33,276 nucleotides of DNA from Bryobacterales bacterium (GTDB taxonomy: Bacteria > Acidobacteriota > Terriglobia > Bryobacterales > Bryobacteraceae), in contig PLEX01000029.1 of the NCBI GenBank assembly GCA_003136575.1, positions 1 through 33,276 on the forward strand, given 5' to 3'. The notes beneath the pieces are model-generated. The model searched no databases. It saw only the letters and a list, made by a program, of their open reading frames with translations, and was not told where the DNA came from. Shown here piece by piece: positions 8,838-18,021 of this stretch. Made by a program: the position numbers and the translations under genes. Within the stretch, counting starts at the first letter, position 1. Every line of letters begins with the position of its first letter.

Positions 8838-9000
8838 AAACGCAAGAATCCCCGGACGCGGCGCCAAACATTTCAGGAATTGCCCGTTCAGCTTGCTCCG
8901 GCGGTGCAAGTTGCGCCTGTTCCTCAATAGCGCGCATGGTCGAAATTCTGTCGATTCGGAGCACGCGGGTTCCGGGAGAAATGGATGCCTGCGCAGATGA
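8830..9000 (+). CDS. Possible 56-aa Arg-rich peptide between exosortase and epsI-like gene
   Basis: An ATG at 8830 overlaps the exosortase stop codon and is preceded, 5 bases away, by a perfect AGGAGG at 8819-8824. The frame runs to 9000 and overlaps the EpsI start at 8985. The peptide begins MRRNARIPGRGAK and contains RNCPFSLLRRCKLRLF. Against a gene: most of it lies in a dispersed repeat (8843-8923), and the composition is strongly basic. The ribosome-binding site may instead be a relic. Confidence 0.28.
   Translation: MRRNARIPGRGAKHFRNCPFSLLRRCKLRLFLNSAHGRNSVDSEHAGSGRNGCLRR
8843..8923. repeat. Dispersed intergenic repeat, copy A
   Basis: This stretch aligns without gaps to 18256-18336; counted by hand, 59 of 81 bases are identical. 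Best conserved are the blocks GACGCGGCGCCA and GCCCGTTCA and the TTGCGC core. A shorter third relative lies at 31873-31906. The copy sits in the gap between exosortase and epsI-like genes. Confidence 0.6.
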
Positions 9001-9662
9001 ACCGCCGCAATGTCCTCGCAACGGCCGTTACCGGGATACTGGGCGCACAGCTGATGGCCTCGCGGATTCTCCGACGCGATCCGTTTCTGCCTTCGACGCC
9101 GCCACTGGCGGATTTGCCGGTTCACCTGGGTGCGTGGGAACGGCAATCGGAAGAAGCGATCGGACCCGAAGCGCTTGAACTGTTGGGGCCGGACGACTAT
9201 CTTGCGCGGCGGTACCAGGTTCAGGGCGGAAACGAACAAGCCGAGTTATTTGTGGCGTACTACCGGACACAGCTCCAGTCGAAAAACGCTCACGATCCGA
9301 AGGTGTGCCTGCCCGGATCGGGGTGGAATCCTGTGGAATCTCGCCTGGACCGCGTACAACTGCCGGGGTCGCGTTACTCATTTCCGGTAAACTACTACAG
9401 AATCAAAAAGGAAGAAAGCGAGCAGGTCGTCGTATACTGGTTCCAGACTCCGAAGGGTGTTTACACGTTTGAGCAACAACTGAGGGCACACCGGGTTCTG
9501 GACGCCATTATCGATAATCGCACCGATATGGCGCTGGTACGGATAATAGTTCCCGTTGCCCGGCAAGGTGTGTCCGCCGCGAACACCAGCGCAATCGGCT
9601 TCGCACAGTCCGTTTATAAATCCATGCTTCCCTATTTCCCTCCGACGGAGAAAAAAGGCTAA
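8985..9662 (+). CDS. EpsI-like exosortase-associated protein (225 aa)
   Basis: The protein has the EpsI/DUF3485 layout. A short N-terminal hydrophobic segment (about residues 11-25) is followed by LPVHLGAWE, ELLGPDDYLARRY, an AYYRTQ strand, DPKVCLPGSGW (the most typical signature), VNYYRIKK and VVYWFQT, and it ends in a C-terminal helix. Proteins of this kind are encoded beside exosortases and are thought to assist exosortase-linked export or polysaccharide assembly. GGGAGA just before ATG 8985 supports this start; ATG 8997 is possible. The stop codon is directly followed by the ATG of the next gene (TAAATG), so the genes are co-transcribed. Confidence 0.9.
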   Translation: MPAQMNRRNVLATAVTGILGAQLMASRILRRDPFLPSTPPLADLPVHLGAWERQSEEAIGPEALELLGPDDYLARRYQVQGGNEQAELFVAYYRTQLQSKNAHDPKVCLPGSGWNPVESRLDRVQLPGSRYSFPVNYYRIKKEESEQVVVYWFQTPKGVYTFEQQLRAHRVLDAIIDNRTDMALVRIIVPVARQGVSAANTSAIGFAQSVYKSMLPYFPPTEKKG

Positions 9663-10331
9663 ATGATCCGCGCGCGAGTCACGCATCCTGTTTGCGCAAT
9701 TCTCATCACTCTTCTGGCCGCGCCGTCCGGCTTCGGACAGGCGCCAGCCGCCGCCCCGGTGCCGTCGGCGCAGAACCCGCCGACGCAGGCGCCCGCAGTA
9801 CCGCTACCGGCGCCAGCTCCGGCAGCTCCGAAAGGATCGGGGACGGCTCTCGGTATCGTCGCGCTGGAAGGGAACAACGCGATCAACTCCACCACTTTGG
9901 GACGTTCCATAGCCGCTGCCGTCGAAATCCGCGATTCCAACGATTTTCCGGTGGAGGATGCGGCGGTGACCTTTACTCTGCCGGCCAGCGGAACGGGAGG
10001 GACCTTCGCGCCCGGCGGCCGCACGTTCGAAACGCGGTCCGATGCGCGCGGCCAGGCGATCGCTCCGTTTGTTGTGCCAGTGGGAGTGGGCAAATTCCGG
10101 ATTACCGTGAACGCGACGGCGGGGGACAGGAAGGGCGTCGGTTTCGTTACACAGACGAACTCCGCCGGATCTTACGTCGGCCCGCCGCTTCCCCCGAAAC
10201 CGTGGTATCTGAATCGCAAGATCTGGGTGATTGCCGGCGTCGGCATCGCCGGACTCGTCGTGTTTCTCGTCCTCCGTGGCGGTTCAAAGACCGTGGTTAT
10301 CACTCCCGGTACGCCGGTTTTCGCCCCGTAG
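9663..10331 (+). CDS. Secreted Ig-like domain protein with C-terminal membrane helix (222 aa)
   Basis: A signal peptide (about residues 1-25) is followed by a Pro/Ala linker (26-57), one Ig-like domain (about 60-165) and the region GPPLPPKPWYLNRK. A single membrane helix (187-204) and a short tail, GGSKTVVITPGTPVFAP, finish the protein. The Ig-like part, with SIAAAVEIRDSNDFPVEDAA and DARGQA, fits the invasin/Big-1 style. The C-terminus has a helix but lacks a PEP motif and the Arg-rich end of a classic PEP-CTERM signal, so it is a weak exosortase-substrate candidate. The gene abuts the EpsI-like gene with no gap and is followed 7 bases later by the next gene. Confidence 0.85.
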   Translation: MIRARVTHPVCAILITLLAAPSGFGQAPAAAPVPSAQNPPTQAPAVPLPAPAPAAPKGSGTALGIVALEGNNAINSTTLGRSIAAAVEIRDSNDFPVEDAAVTFTLPASGTGGTFAPGGRTFETRSDARGQAIAPFVVPVGVGKFRITVNATAGDRKGVGFVTQTNSAGSYVGPPLPPKPWYLNRKIWVIAGVGIAGLVVFLVLRGGSKTVVITPGTPVFAP

Positions 10332-10338
10332 AATCAAT

Positions 10339-11403
10339 ATGTTAACTTTCCTTTCGCTTAAATACCGAATCGTCGCGTCCGCATTCACCGTCCTGACACT
10401 ATTCGCGGCGTCATCTACCGCCCAAACCGGATCCTGGTCGGTGCCATCCAGCGGTTATGTTTTCGACTCGATCGCGCGAAACGTCCGCCCGGTTTCGGGA
10501 TTTGTCGGCTCCGCCGTCCTTGGCGCGCCGGTTGCCACCGGAATAGACTGGGCTTCAATCGCGCCGGATCGGAAGTCGTCGCTCGTCGAGATGAACGGCT
10601 CTTTGTTCTGGATTCCCGATCTATCGGCTTCCGCCACGTCTCAGGCGCTCGACCGCGTTCCGCTCGCGCGACAGGCGCTCTGGTCGGCCGACGCCAGCCA
10701 GGTCGTCATTCTCTCGAATGGCGGGCAACTGGACTGGGTGAACAATTTTGGCGCGGATCCCGTTCCGCTCTCCACCTGGAATCTCGGATCCGCCAGCCGC
10801 ATCCGCCGCGGAGCAGACGGCCAGGTTCGTGCTGGTTCGACTCCCGAGAAGGCTGTTTGGAGTCTGCTGGCAGCCGATTCGGCTGCCGATCAGGTAATGC
10901 TGTCTTTCAGCTCCGGAGAATCGTCGCAGCTCTGGCTGGCGTCGAGCACCGCCCCACCCGTACGGATCCAATTCGCTGGAACACCGGTTGCCGCCGCCTT
11001 TACTCCCGATGCGGGAGGGGTTTTTGTGGCCGATGCTGCCGGTCACCGGGTTGTTGAGATTCAGAATTTGCGAACGAGTCCTCTACCGGAAACGGTGATA
11101 TCCTCGGCCCTCTATGTTAACGATCCCTCGGCGCTTGCTGTATCCTCCGACGGGAATCGGTTGTTTGTTGCGGACAAAACCGACGATGTGATCCGCGTCT
11201 TCGACCTGACCGCGGCTCAGGCGAGCAGCGTATCGCCTGAACTGGAACTGGCGACTTCGACGGTGCCGGAATCACTCACCGCGTTTGCTCAGGACCGTTA
11301 TCTCATGAATGCGGGGAACGCGGGAGCCCGGACTGGCGATCCACTGTATTTCCTCGACACCGGTGTTTCGGTCAGAGTGGCATTCGTACCGAGGGGAGAA
11401 TGA
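10339..11403 (+). CDS. Secreted beta-propeller-like protein (354 aa)
   Basis: The start at ATG 10339 gives a signal peptide (about residues 1-29, ending SSTAQ). The frame is open further upstream, but that would overlap the previous gene by 100 bases. The mature protein consists of short repeats with YncE/NHL-like blades, such as VAAAFTPDAGGVFVADAAGH and ALAVSSDGNRLFVADKTDD, each a 'D..g..vfVad...n.i..id' strand pattern. This predicts a five- to seven-bladed propeller, probably a binding scaffold with no visible catalytic motif. Its stop overlaps the start of the next gene (ATGA), so the two are probably translated together. Confidence 0.8.
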   Translation: MLTFLSLKYRIVASAFTVLTLFAASSTAQTGSWSVPSSGYVFDSIARNVRPVSGFVGSAVLGAPVATGIDWASIAPDRKSSLVEMNGSLFWIPDLSASATSQALDRVPLARQALWSADASQVVILSNGGQLDWVNNFGADPVPLSTWNLGSASRIRRGADGQVRAGSTPEKAVWSLLAADSAADQVMLSFSSGESSQLWLASSTAPPVRIQFAGTPVAAAFTPDAGGVFVADAAGHRVVEIQNLRTSPLPETVISSALYVNDPSALAVSSDGNRLFVADKTDDVIRVFDLTAAQASSVSPELELATSTVPESLTAFAQDRYLMNAGNAGARTGDPLYFLDTGVSVRVAFVPRGE

Positions 11404-13568
11404 GTTTGCGATATTTTTTTGCGCTATCGATTGCCGCCTTTCTGTCCGTTCCCGCGTTCGGGCAGTTCAATATTTCCGTTCAACAGAACGGGCAGGCGTC
11501 CAACGTCGCTAACGGGGCGGCGATCGTGCTGAACTCCGCCGCCGTGGGCCAAAACGCCACGGCGACTGTTACCATAACGAACGCCTCAGCGAATAATGTG
11601 GTTTTTGGGGCCGCCGCGCAGCTCCTTGGTTCCCCGACCTTCACGGCGACCGATACGGCTGTCACCTTAACAGCTTTTCAGTCGACTTCGTTTACAATCC
11701 AATATGCGCCGCAGAGCAGTGCCGCGGCGGTCGGCCAGTTCCTGTGGCCGTACACCACTCAGTCCGGAGGAGTTGCAAACGGGGTGGGCGACATCAGTTT
11801 CAATCTCACGGGGACGGCACCGAGCCTGTCCTTTGGTCAGGTTGCGTCGAACGGGTCTTTCCAGCCGATTCTGAACGGTGGCGTCATCCAGTTTCCAGCC
11901 ACGCTTCTGAATAATACGGCTTCCGTGACGTTCGCTATTGCGAACACGGGGAGCGGGGCCGCCAGCATCAGCGCCATCGCCGTTTCCGGGGCGGATTTCT
12001 CACTGGGTGGCGTACCCGTCCTGCCATTGAATCTGAATGCCGGAAACCAGATCAATCTGACCGCGCAGTTTACGCCGCCGGCTTCCGGCGCTCAGTCGGG
12101 TTCTATCCAGGTTACCTTCACCGGAGGAACGTTCATGGCAACGCTCTCCGCCACGGGCATCACGTCTTTCTTCAGCTATCAGATTACCGAGGACGGAGCG
12201 ACGACGGCTATCAGCCCGGGACAGAATATAGCGCTGGACAATGTCGCGGTAGGCAGCACTTCAACCGCAGTATTGCAGTTTCAGAATACCAGCGCTTCCC
12301 CGGTAGTCCTGAATACAGTGGCCCTCAGTGGCGTGGGTTTCTCGGTGCCGAGTTCGCCGTTTCTGCCCGTCACGGTCCAGCCCCAGCAGACCGAGTCCCT
12401 GACCATCACGTTTACACCGCTTCAGACCGGACCCTTTACCGGCCGGCTACAGGTTGGCACGGACAGTTTTTCCCTTTCGGCGACCGGCCTTGGCCCCCAG
12501 TTGACGTATTCGTACGTCGTGGGAGGCGCCACGAACAGCGTTATCCCTGGAGGCGTCGTATCGTTTCCCACAGTCGGCGAAGGGAAGACGACCTCGGTAC
12601 AGTTCACTATAACCAATACCGGCACAGTGGCCGCTTCTGTAGCCGGAATCGGCATCATAGACCCGACTGGTAGTTTCGCGCTGGGGAGTTTGCCTGCGGT
12701 TCCTCTCCAGTTGAATCCCTCGGCGACGGCGACATTCAGCATCAACTTCTCCCCCGTTTCCGTTGGCTCATTGTCGGCCACGCTCAGCATCAATAACTCC
12801 GTCTTCAACCTTACGGGCTTTTCTACGGCGCCGCCGCCTTTGCCCGCTTATCAATTCACTGGCGCATCCGGTACTCAGCAGCCATTTCAGCAGCCAGCCA
12901 TCGGGCTGTCGTTGAGCAGCCCCTACTCCCTCAACCTCAGCGGCACGCTGACGATCACTATTATTTCCAATAGTTTTGTGGTGGATCCCGCCGTCCAGTT
13001 TTCCTCGGGGACTCAAAAAGTTGCCTTTACGATCCCTGCGAACACGCTGAAGGCCGTTTTCCCGAACGGAGCCACGCAAATCCAGCTTCAGACAGGAACT
13101 GTGGCGGGTTCGATTCAGATCACACCCGACTTTACGGTAGGGTCGGGCAACGGTACGGATATCACGCCGGGCAATCCGACCACACTGACATTGACGGTTC
13201 CAGCCCTGGCTCCGGCACTGCTCAGTGTTTCACTCGGCGCTCAGACGGCAGTAAGTTTCTCGGTCGTCCTGACTGGCTTCACCACAACCCGGTCCCTCGA
13301 AAGCCTGACTTTTCAACTGACACCCGCGAGCGGAGCCAAGGTTAGTGCGACCAGCTTTACGATCGATCTGACTTCTGCTTCTACGGTGTGGTTTGAGGGT
13401 GCAGCTTCGTCGGCAGTTGGCGGCCAGTTTTCCATTACCGTGCCTTTTGACCTTGCCCAGTCCGGTGCTTCCGCGAGTGCGAATCTGGTTGCCAAAATCA
13501 GCGCGATTTCGGTGACCGCGACCAGCGCTACCGGCGCGTCCAATTCGCTGCAGGTCCTGGTACCCTGA
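11400..13568 (+). CDS. Secreted choice-of-anchor D (ASH-like) repeat protein (722 aa)
   Basis: A signal peptide (about residues 1-21, ending VPAFGQ) is followed by four tandem repeats of about 110 residues (roughly 25-480). Each has an N-terminal 'F..v..G......v...NtG...v.....i.G.dF' pattern and ends in '.i.f.P...G...g.l.i......LsatG'. Examples are TFAIANTGSGAASISAI and QFTITNTGTVAASVAGI. This is the choice-of-anchor D / ASPM-SPD-2-Hydin fold. The last 240 residues form one or two further beta domains with no named match. No C-terminal anchor or sorting signal is present. It is the last gene of the exosortase run, and the next gene starts 112 bases later. Confidence 0.88.
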   Translation: MSLRYFFALSIAAFLSVPAFGQFNISVQQNGQASNVANGAAIVLNSAAVGQNATATVTITNASANNVVFGAAAQLLGSPTFTATDTAVTLTAFQSTSFTIQYAPQSSAAAVGQFLWPYTTQSGGVANGVGDISFNLTGTAPSLSFGQVASNGSFQPILNGGVIQFPATLLNNTASVTFAIANTGSGAASISAIAVSGADFSLGGVPVLPLNLNAGNQINLTAQFTPPASGAQSGSIQVTFTGGTFMATLSATGITSFFSYQITEDGATTAISPGQNIALDNVAVGSTSTAVLQFQNTSASPVVLNTVALSGVGFSVPSSPFLPVTVQPQQTESLTITFTPLQTGPFTGRLQVGTDSFSLSATGLGPQLTYSYVVGGATNSVIPGGVVSFPTVGEGKTTSVQFTITNTGTVAASVAGIGIIDPTGSFALGSLPAVPLQLNPSATATFSINFSPVSVGSLSATLSINNSVFNLTGFSTAPPPLPAYQFTGASGTQQPFQQPAIGLSLSSPYSLNLSGTLTITIISNSFVVDPAVQFSSGTQKVAFTIPANTLKAVFPNGATQIQLQTGTVAGSIQITPDFTVGSGNGTDITPGNPTTLTLTVPALAPALLSVSLGAQTAVSFSVVLTGFTTTRSLESLTFQLTPASGAKVSATSFTIDLTSASTVWFEGAASSAVGGQFSITVPFDLAQSGASASANLVAKISAISVTATSATGASNSLQVLVP

Positions 13569-13680
13569 GCGTTACTTTATTCACCCGCGTTATTTGGTGT
13601 TTGCCGACGCCGACGCCGCGTTTGTTATCGATTTCGGTCAGCGCGGATTCCTGATATCCTGGTAACCGGAGTTCTCTCTC

Positions 13681-14157
13681 ATGGCAACCATCAGATTTAC
13701 GCTCAACGGCAAGCCTCAGGCTGTCGACGTCAGCCCCGATTTGCCCCTGTTGTGGGTGTTGCGCGACGCGCTTGGGCTGACTGGCACCAAGTTCGGATGC
13801 GGCATGGCGATCTGCGGAGCATGCACCGTTCACGTGAACGGCACCGCGGTGCGCTCCTGTTCGATGCAGGCAGCCGCGATTGCGGATAAGAATGTGGTCA
13901 CGATCGAGGGCCTCTCGGCCGACGGATCGCATCCCGTGCAGAAGGCGTGGATCGAGAAAGACGTTCCGCAGTGCGGTTACTGCCAGTCCGGCCAGATCAT
14001 GGGAGCGGCGGCTTTGCTCGCGAAAAACGCCAGGCCTTCCGACGCCGATATCGACGAAGTAATGAAGTTCTATATCTGCCGCTGCGGAACGTATCAGGAC
14101 ATTCGCTCGGCGATTCATCGGGCAGCTGAGCTTCAGGCGAACGGGGGTGTAAAATGA
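13681..14157 (+). CDS. [2Fe-2S] subunit of a xanthine-dehydrogenase-family hydroxylase (IorA-like), 158 aa
   Basis: This is the small electron-transfer subunit. Cys40, Cys45, Cys48 and Cys60 (in [18 protein letters not shown] and the following RSC) bind the plant-ferredoxin-type cluster. Cys98, Cys101, Cys133 and Cys135 (CGYCQSGQ and [10 protein letters not shown]) bind the second cluster, next to the molybdenum cofactor. Length and motifs match isoquinoline 1-oxidoreductase alpha subunits and related carbon-monoxide-dehydrogenase small subunits. It has no export signal and is probably carried out with its Tat-targeted partner. ATGA overlap with the large-subunit gene indicates one operon. 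Confidence 0.93.
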   Translation: MATIRFTLNGKPQAVDVSPDLPLLWVLRDALGLTGTKFGCGMAICGACTVHVNGTAVRSCSMQAAAIADKNVVTIEGLSADGSHPVQKAWIEKDVPQCGYCQSGQIMGAAALLAKNARPSDADIDEVMKFYICRCGTYQDIRSAIHRAAELQANGGVK

Positions 14158-16262
14158 ACGCCACTCGCCGCGGATTCCTCAAGACGACGGCCGGATTAGT
14201 AGTGGGCTTTTATCTGCCGGGGCGCGGCGAAGTTGCCGCCCAAGGCACAGCAGTGACGACGCAAAGGGTCAACGCCTGGGTACGAATCGGCACCGACGAT
14301 TCGGTCACGCTGATGATCCACAAATCCGAAATGGGACAGGGCACGGTAACGTCGCTTTCTCAGTTGCTCGCCGAAGAGCTCGAATGTGACTGGAAGAAGA
14401 TCCGCACGGAATTCCCGGGCATCGACCCTGCCTTCGGTTTGCAGGGCGTTTTCGGCAGCCAAAGCATTCGCACCGGCTGGGGACCGCTCCGCAACGCGGG
14501 AGCACAGGCGCGCGAGATGCTGCTTCAGGCGGCGGCGCAGCGATGGGGAATCGGGAAGTCGCTCTGCCGCGCGTCGGATGGGGTCATCTCCAATACGGCG
14601 AACGGCGAAAAGCTGACGTTCGGAAAAGTTGCGGATGCAGCGTCGAAACTGACCCCTCCGACAGGCCTAACACTCAAGAATCCGGGCCAATATAAGCTCA
14701 TCGGCAAGTCGATGAAGCGTCTTGACACGCCGGATAAAGTCACGGGCCGGACGAAGTTCGGAATCGACGTGCGCGTGCCGGGCATGGTTTATGCGGCCAT
14801 CGCGCGCTGTCCGGTGGCCGGAGGCAAGGTGGCGAGTTTCGACGCCACGAAGGCGAAGGCGATTGCCGGGGTCAGAGACGCCGTGCAGATTTCCAACGGC
14901 ATCGCGGTGATCGCAGACAACACCTGGGCTGCGTTCGCGGGCGCGAAGGCGCTTGAGATCAAGTGGGACGAAGGGCCGAACGCGGCGTTCAACACACCTG
15001 CTATCCGTAAGGCATTTACCGAGCAGACACTGCTGCCCGGCGCTTCGGCGCGCCGGCAGGGTAACGGAGCGGCCGCGCTCGATACCGCCGGGAAGAAGAT
15101 CGATGCCGTCTATGAAGCGCCGTTTCTGGCCCACGCGCCGATGGAGCCTCTCAATTGCGTCGCTCATGTCCGTCCCGATGGATGCGATGTGTGGGCATCG
15201 ACGCAGATGCAGACCGGCATCTCCGGCATCGCGCTGCAACTTACCGGTCTGCGCCCGGACCAGATTACGATTCATACGCAATATCTCGGCGGAGGTTTTG
15301 GCCGCCGCGCAGGCACCGATTACGCCAGAGAAGCCATCGAACTGGCCAAGATCGTCAAAGTTCCTGTCAAGGTGACCTGGTCGCGCGAGCACGACCTGCA
15401 AAACGGCATCTACCGGCCCGCCTCCGTGACGCGTTTCGCGGGCGGACTCGACGCCGAGGGCTGGCCTCTGGTGCTGACGGCCAACATCGCCTGCCCGCCA
15501 ATGGGCGGAAGCGGCAGTTTTGGCGGCGGACGGGGTGGTGGCGTCGATTCCACCAGCGTGGAAGGCATCGCCGATCTGCGCTACGCCATCCCGCACATGC
15601 AGGTCGATTATCACAGCGTGACCGGCGGTGTTCCTACCACCTACTGGCGCGCGGTCGGCTACACGCAGAACACATTTTTCGGCGAATCGTTCCTCGACGA
15701 AATGGCGGTGGCGGGCGGCAAAGATCCCGTAGACGTGCGGCGGCGTCTGCTGGCGGACGTGCCGCGGTTGCTGGGCGTTTTGAATCTCGCGGCCGAGAAG
15801 GCGGGCTGGGGCAAGCCGCTGCCCGCCGGACATCATCAGGGAATCGCGGTTGTGAACAACATCGGCAGCTACACCGCGCAGGTGGCGGAAGTATCGGTTA
15901 CGGGCGGCAAGCTGAAGGTCCATCGCGTGGTCTGTGCGACGGATTGCGGACAGGTGATCAACCCGGCGATCGTGGAACAGCAGATTCGCAGCGCCATCGT
16001 GTTCGGTTTGAGTGCGGCGCTGAAGGGCGAAATCACCATCGATGGCGGACGCGTGCAGCAGTCGAACTTTCATCAGTATGACGTGGTCCGCATGGACGAG
16101 GCGCCGGCGGTTGAGGTGCACATTGTTCCGAGCACGGAAGCGCCCGGGGGCATGGGCGAAGCGGGCGTTCCGACCATCGCGCCTGCCGTTTGCAACGCCA
16201 TCTTCCGGGCGACTGGAAAACGAATCCGGCGCCTGCCAATACAGGGGCAGGAACTGGCTTGA
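14154..16262 (+). CDS. Molybdopterin-binding subunit of a xanthine-dehydrogenase-family hydroxylase (IorB-like), 702 aa
   Basis: The N-terminus has a twin-arginine signal ([15 protein letters not shown]), so the enzyme acts in the periplasm. Family motifs are present: [20 protein letters not shown] near residues 57-78, [13 protein letters not shown] near 381 (cofactor binding), and [13 protein letters not shown] near 666, whose Glu is the expected catalytic base. The enzyme hydroxylates an aldehyde or N-heterocycle; the substrate cannot be read from the sequence. The pair lacks the FAD subunit, as in isoquinoline oxidoreductases and membrane-linked aldehyde dehydrogenases that pass electrons to cytochromes. 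No maturation factor (XdhC/CoxF-like) or cytochrome gene follows. Confidence 0.93.
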   Translation: MNATRRGFLKTTAGLVVGFYLPGRGEVAAQGTAVTTQRVNAWVRIGTDDSVTLMIHKSEMGQGTVTSLSQLLAEELECDWKKIRTEFPGIDPAFGLQGVFGSQSIRTGWGPLRNAGAQAREMLLQAAAQRWGIGKSLCRASDGVISNTANGEKLTFGKVADAASKLTPPTGLTLKNPGQYKLIGKSMKRLDTPDKVTGRTKFGIDVRVPGMVYAAIARCPVAGGKVASFDATKAKAIAGVRDAVQISNGIAVIADNTWAAFAGAKALEIKWDEGPNAAFNTPAIRKAFTEQTLLPGASARRQGNGAAALDTAGKKIDAVYEAPFLAHAPMEPLNCVAHVRPDGCDVWASTQMQTGISGIALQLTGLRPDQITIHTQYLGGGFGRRAGTDYAREAIELAKIVKVPVKVTWSREHDLQNGIYRPASVTRFAGGLDAEGWPLVLTANIACPPMGGSGSFGGGRGGGVDSTSVEGIADLRYAIPHMQVDYHSVTGGVPTTYWRAVGYTQNTFFGESFLDEMAVAGGKDPVDVRRRLLADVPRLLGVLNLAAEKAGWGKPLPAGHHQGIAVVNNIGSYTAQVAEVSVTGGKLKVHRVVCATDCGQVINPAIVEQQIRSAIVFGLSAALKGEITIDGGRVQQSNFHQYDVVRMDEAPAVEVHIVPSTEAPGGMGEAGVPTIAPAVCNAIFRATGKRIRRLPIQGQELA

Positions 16263-16374
16263 GCAGTCATAAGCCCGATGGGCGCTTGCTAACCTGAAAT
16301 CTTCGCTTAGTCGCCGCCTACAGGTTTGTCTTAATGCTGCCGACCGTGATTGCAGGAAGGACTTCACAATAATC

Positions 16375-17490
16375 ATGCCCAAAGATTGGGAATCGCACCT
16401 TCAGCGCTGGGTGACGGCCGGTGTCGTCGACGCCGCGCTGGCCGGGCGGATTCGAAGCTGGGAAGCGAACCAGGGCGGGGCGCGCACTCCGCGATGGCTG
16501 ATGCCTGCGGTCTTTATCGCAGGCGCTCTGGTGCTCGCCAGGGTCGCCGCGTCGTTTGGATCCGCCCACTGGGACAACCTGGATTCACAACGGCGGACGA
16601 TTGCGGTAATGGTCCTGATTGCGGCGCTCCATTTAGCCGGAGCTGTGGCGGCATCGAACTTCCGGAGCCTCTCGATTGTGCTCCACACCGCCGGTACCCT
16701 GGCGTTGGGGGCCGGCATTTTTGCCATGGCGCGGACTTTTGGTTTATCGGAAGACTGGCCTCAGGAGTTCCTGCTTTGGGGGGTGGGCGCGGCGCTGGCG
16801 TGGATACTGCTGCGCCACTGGACACAGGCTCTGCTGGCCGCGATCTTGATTCCGGCGTGGCTCACAGGAGAGTGGTGGGTCCGCATTGTGGCGAGCCGGG
16901 CGCACGACCTCACGCCCGTAATGGCCGGTTTGTGCGCGCTGAGCCTCGTTTACCTGGGCGCTCGCGGGAACTCGAACGAAGGAACGGACCGGAAGGCGCT
17001 CTCCTGGCTGGGTTGCATACTGCTTCTGCCCGTGGTTTTCGCCGCGCCTGCTGCGTGGGATCCGCTGTCTCCGCCGCATAACGTGCAAGTGGCCGCCTGG
17101 TCGATCGCCGGTCTTTTGCCTCTGGCTCTGGCCGCCGCGTTGCGAGGCCGAAGCGCCTTATGGAGTGGCCTGGCGGTGGTTTGGGCGTTGCTCGCGGCAT
17201 ACCTCGCCGAAGGCGGGTCCGGCAACCACCTTTACTGGTATGGCTGGTGCCTGATCGGATCGATCGGCCTGGCACTATGGGGATCGCTCGAATCCCGCCT
17301 GGAGCGGGTGCATCTCGCTATGGCGGCGTTCGCACTGACACTGGGATTGTTTCTGGTGTCAAAGGAAATGGCCAGATTTGGCCGATCCAAAGGAATGGTC
17401 CTCATTGTTCTGGCGTTGGCTGCCGGCGGCTGGTTTCTCGCTCGCACGCGCAGACAACTCATTTCGCAGATTCGTGAGGAGGCATTGTGA
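16375..17490 (+). CDS. DUF2157 multipass membrane protein (371 aa)
   Basis: A cytoplasmic N-terminal segment with the family pattern (about residues 1-32: WESHLQRWVTAGVVDAAL, then IRSWEANQGG) precedes some ten hydrophobic helices filling the rest of the protein. Both are hallmarks of DUF2157 proteins. Function is unknown in the family. A GGAAGGA about 13 bases before the ATG may be the ribosome-binding site. The stop overlaps the GTG start of the next gene, its usual genomic partner. Confidence 0.85.
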   Translation: MPKDWESHLQRWVTAGVVDAALAGRIRSWEANQGGARTPRWLMPAVFIAGALVLARVAASFGSAHWDNLDSQRRTIAVMVLIAALHLAGAVAASNFRSLSIVLHTAGTLALGAGIFAMARTFGLSEDWPQEFLLWGVGAALAWILLRHWTQALLAAILIPAWLTGEWWVRIVASRAHDLTPVMAGLCALSLVYLGARGNSNEGTDRKALSWLGCILLLPVVFAAPAAWDPLSPPHNVQVAAWSIAGLLPLALAAALRGRSALWSGLAVVWALLAAYLAEGGSGNHLYWYGWCLIGSIGLALWGSLESRLERVHLAMAAFALTLGLFLVSKEMARFGRSKGMVLIVLALAAGGWFLARTRRQLISQIREEAL

Positions 17491-17966
17491 AACCTCTCTA
17501 TCGCGGGATTGCGGTGGCCGTCGTTCAATGCCTGCTGGTTTTGTGCGTTGCCGGAAAATATTCGTCCGATCGCGATCGTCTGCCAAGGGTCTGGGTCCGC
17601 GTTGCACCGGCGATGCACGATGTGCCTAGGCGGGGCCGCTATGCCCGCCTGAATCTCGAACTGGACGTGCCGGCGGGGACGAAGAGCGGGTGGTTATTTG
17701 GGAAGCTGTCGGTTCGCGATGGCCGTCTTTTCGCCGAACCGGTGCCATTCGACAGCGGACTGCAAATCGCGCCACTAAGCGATGAAGGCTGGGGGTTGGC
17801 GGAGCCGGTGGAATTCTTCGTTCCGGCGAGGTCCGGCGATCCGACGCGCCGGCCGCCGGGCGAAGAGCTTTGGGTGGAGGTGACGGTGCCACCCCAGGGC
17901 GAACCACGCCCCATTCGATTGGGTGTAAAGAAGAATGGTGTGCTGACACCGCTTGAACTTCGGTAG
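17487..17966 (+). CDS. GDYXXLXY-type membrane-anchored protein (159 aa)
   Basis: The start is GTG 17487, preceded by AGGAGG four bases upstream and overlapping the DUF2157 stop. An N-terminal hydrophobic helix (about residues 6-24) is followed by LPRVWVRVAP and RRGRYARLNLEL, a variant of the GDYXXLXY motif (here RGRYARLNL, with the last Tyr replaced by Leu). The remainder is beta-rich and presumably periplasmic. Proteins of this type are typically encoded next to DUF2157/DUF4401 membrane proteins, as here. Biochemical role unknown. Confidence 0.8.
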   Translation: MKPLYRGIAVAVVQCLLVLCVAGKYSSDRDRLPRVWVRVAPAMHDVPRRGRYARLNLELDVPAGTKSGWLFGKLSVRDGRLFAEPVPFDSGLQIAPLSDEGWGLAEPVEFFVPARSGDPTRRPPGEELWVEVTVPPQGEPRPIRLGVKKNGVLTPLELR

Positions 17967-18021
17967 GTAGGGCGCGGAATCGGCGGCGACGTCCGATTTT
18001 TCGTAAGACGAATCGCCACCC

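Noticed and set aside
7935..13568. PEP-CTERM exosortase substrate among the neighbouring secreted proteins
   Set aside because: None ends with a PEP motif, a helix and a basic tail; the 222-aa protein has only a helix and a non-basic tail.
13596..13615. GCCGAC direct repeats before the molybdenum hydroxylase operon
   Set aside because: Only two and a half short units; expected by chance at this GC content.
14667..16382. 571-aa minus-strand ORF opposite the molybdenum hydroxylase gene
   Set aside because: It is an antisense shadow: His/Arg/Asp-rich, no family, fully covered by a gene with clear catalytic motifs.
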